Assembly: GCA_025929595.1 (NCBI GenBank)
Contig: JAICQA010000202.1
Coordinates: forward strand, 1-5,287
Source of the DNA: Xanthobacteraceae bacterium
GTDB lineage: Bacteria; Pseudomonadota; Alphaproteobacteria; Rhizobiales; Xanthobacteraceae
Reading direction: 5' to 3'
DNA length: 5,287 nt
Made by a program: the position numbers and the translations under genes
Shown here: positions 3,761 through 5,287 of the stretch, piece by piece
Numbering within the stretch: position 1 is the first letter of the stretch
Layout: each line of letters begins with the position of its first letter
Notes under the pieces: generated by a model
The model's database searches: none
What the model was told of the DNA's origin: nothing
Seen by the model: the letters and a program-made list of their open reading frames with translations, nothing else

Positions 3761-5287
3761 GTGAGTTCGAAGAGCACGACGAAGACGACCGACGGGCAGA
3801 AGAAGCCGGCCGCGAAATCCGCGGCGGAAAAATCCGGATTCAGCGTCAAGAAATTCATCCGCTCGCTGGTCGGCGGACAGGAGAAGTCCGCAGCGAAGCC
3901 GGCGCCGAAATCCGTATCGGCGAAAAGTGTCGACAATAAATCCGCCGCAAAGAAGACAGAGAAGAAGTCTTCAAAGGCGGCATCCAAGACGACCGCGAAC
4001 AAGACGACAGCGAAGAAGCCCGACAGGAAGCCGGCGGCAAAAGCGCCGGCCAAAAGCGTTTCGTCGAGCAAGTCCGTTTCTGCGAAGAGTAACAACAAGG
4101 CGACAGCGAAGTCCGCAACACCGAGTAAGGCGAAGTTCGCTCCAACGAATAAAGCGACAGCGAAGCCGGCGGCGGGCAGTTCAAAGAACCTGAAAAAGCC
4201 GACTGCGAAGGAAACGTCCGTCAAGCAACCCATTGTCAAACCGCAGCCGTCGCAAACAGCAAAGCAGTCGCCAGTGAAAGATTTGGGAAAACAGCAACCG
4301 GCCGGCAAAGCTCCGCCGCCGCTGAAGATCGTGAAATCCGGCAAGACCTTCGCGAGCGAGGAAGCGCGCACCGCCGCCGGCGTCGAGAACATCCGCCGCG
4401 CCGCGATGGCCGCCGCGAGCGCCGCCGCGCTGAAGGGCGGCGTGCCGCCTGCCGCCGCCAAGGATGAGGACGAGGGCGGCGACAGCCCGCTGCTCGATCT
4501 TTCCGACGCCGCCGTCAAGAAGATGATCAAGGGCGCGAAGAAGCGCGGCTACGTCACCTACGATCAACTGAACGCCGTGATGCCGTCGGAGGAAGTGAAC
4601 TCCGAGAAGATCGAGGACGTGCTCTCGATGCTCAACGACATGGGCATCAACGTCATCGAGTCCGAGGAAGCCGAGGAGGCCGACGACGAGGACGACGACG
4701 ACGAGGGCGGCGATCTCGTCGAGGCCGCGCCCAAGGCGCTCACGAAATCCGAGAAGTCGACGCCGTCCGAGCGCACCGACGACCCCGTGCGCATGTATCT
4801 GCGCGAGATGGGCTCGGTCGAGCTGCTCTCGCGCGAAGGCGAAATCGCGATCGCCAAGCGCATCGAGGCCGGCCGCGAGGCGATGATCGCGGGCCTGTGC
4901 GAGAGCCCCCTCACCTTCCAGGCGATCATCGTCTGGCGGGATGAACTCAACGAGGGCAAGGCGCTCCTGCGCGACATCATCGATCTGGAGGCCACCTACG
5001 CCGGCCCCGACGCCAAGAACCAGATGGCGGCCGCCGCCAATCCCGAGAGCCCGCAGGAATCCGCCGCCGCCGACGACGGCATGATGCCCCCGCCCGACCG
5101 CGGCACCGAAGAGCCGCAGCCGGCCGCCGCCGCGCAGGCCCCGCGCGGCCCGCAGCGCCATGACGGCCGCCCCGACGGCCAGCCCGAAGGCGACGTCGAG
5201 GACGACGACGATATGGAGAACGCGGTCTCGCTCGCCGCGATGGAAGCCGAGTTGAAGCCGAAAGTGGTCGAGACCTTCGACAAGGTC
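3761..5287 (+). CDS. rpoD: RNA polymerase primary sigma factor RpoD (sigma-70) with a Lys/Ala-rich N-terminal tail (partial)
   Basis: The housekeeping sigma factor directs RNA polymerase to -35/-10 promoters. The visible 509 residues run off the right edge before regions 2-4. Residues 1 to about 187 are a low-complexity basic tail (42 Lys but only 8 Asp/Glu in residues 8-187) with one short hydrophobic patch, FSVKKFIRSL, at 27-36. A linker with an alanine-rich helix (about 207-225) follows. Region 1.1 begins at SPLLDLSDAAVKKMIK (242-257) and continues through YVTYDQLNAVMPSEEV. An acidic run (about 301-318) leads to region 1.2, RTDDPVRMYLREMGSVELL (338-356), and on to AIAKRIEAGREAM. The non-conserved region between 1.2 and 2 begins at about 372 and contains a Pro/Ala/Asp-rich insert (about 425-485). 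The frame is open throughout. The GTG start is set by a nearby ribosome binding site. An internal ATG at 4406 would give a more ordinary N-terminus but lacks a ribosome binding site. Identity is very secure; the start is moderately so. Confidence 0.95.
   Translation, partial: MSSKSTTKTTDGQKKPAAKSAAEKSGFSVKKFIRSLVGGQEKSAAKPAPKSVSAKSVDNKSAAKKTEKKSSKAASKTTANKTTAKKPDRKPAAKAPAKSVSSSKSVSAKSNNKATAKSATPSKAKFAPTNKATAKPAAGSSKNLKKPTAKETSVKQPIVKPQPSQTAKQSPVKDLGKQQPAGKAPPPLKIVKSGKTFASEEARTAAGVENIRRAAMAAASAAALKGGVPPAAAKDEDEGGDSPLLDLSDAAVKKMIKGAKKRGYVTYDQLNAVMPSEEVNSEKIEDVLSMLNDMGINVIESEEAEEADDEDDDDEGGDLVEAAPKALTKSEKSTPSERTDDPVRMYLREMGSVELLSREGEIAIAKRIEAGREAMIAGLCESPLTFQAIIVWRDELNEGKALLRDIIDLEATYAGPDAKNQMAAAANPESPQESAAADDGMMPPPDRGTEEPQPAAAAQAPRGPQRHDGRPDGQPEGDVEDDDDMENAVSLAAMEAELKPKVVETFDKV
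3998..4165 (+). repeat. rpoD: Three dispersed 18-base coding repeats in the rpoD tail
   Basis: AACAAGACGACAGCGAAG (3998-4015), AACAAGGCGACAGCGAAG (4094-4111) and AATAAAGCGACAGCGAAG (4148-4165) encode NKTTAK, NKATAK and NKATAK. The first two differ at one base and the last two at two bases. This degree of DNA identity, in the same reading frame, suggests that part of the tail grew by duplication within itself rather than by independent point change. Confidence 0.6.

Noticed and set aside
3487..4530. A 347-codon minus-strand open frame antisense to the dnaG end and the rpoD tail
   Set aside because: It is rich in Phe, Leu and Ala because it is the complement of AAG/GCG-rich codons in the sigma tail. 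It crosses from one real gene to another, has no family pattern, and lies opposite well-supported coding sequence.
4181..5161. A 326-codon minus-strand open frame antisense to rpoD
   Set aside because: Its composition (His, Arg, Gly, Leu) is the typical shadow of a GC-rich gene on the other strand. The plus frame encodes unmistakable sigma-70.

Overview
This window looks like chromosomal DNA from an alphaproteobacterium, most likely of the order Hyphomicrobiales (Rhizobiales), perhaps near Bradyrhizobiaceae or Xanthobacteraceae. The evidence is the high GC content, the adjacent dnaG-rpoD pair, and near-diagnostic protein stretches in the primase and in sigma-70 (SPLLDLSDAAVKKMIK, ERTDDPVRMYLREMGSVELL). 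The family placement is from memory of related proteins, not from a search.

Layout. Positions 1-168 (minus strand) hold the N-terminal part of an ArsR-type winged-helix regulator that runs off the left edge. Its promoter is packed with palindromes and appears to give a leaderless mRNA. Divergent from it, 287-1216 (plus) encodes a ten-helix EamA/DMT-family exporter, probably the regulator's target. Two very small minus-strand genes follow, 1388-1552 and 1213-1374. They encode a 54-residue single-span protein and a 53-residue glycine-rich membrane protein, and appear to form a two-gene unit whose last gene overlaps the transporter's stop codon tail-to-tail by 4 bases (1213-1216). Positions 1553-1737 hold no gene I can support.

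The right two thirds is the replication/transcription pair. dnaG (primase, 1769-3688) is followed after 72 bases by rpoD (primary sigma factor, from 3761 off the right edge). The gap contains a strong stem-loop without a U tract. The primase is complete but lacks all four zinc ligands of the usual CHC2 zinc finger. The sigma factor carries an unusual lysine/alanine-rich, low-complexity N-terminal tail of about 190 residues ahead of region 1.1. By hand count the codon usage of the tail is clearly different from the rest of the gene.

Nothing resembles a CRISPR array, insertion sequence, tRNA or rRNA. The most interesting signals are the sigma-70 tail, the zinc-less primase, the dnaG-rpoD stem-loop, the two easily missed small genes and the compact divergent control region at 171-237.
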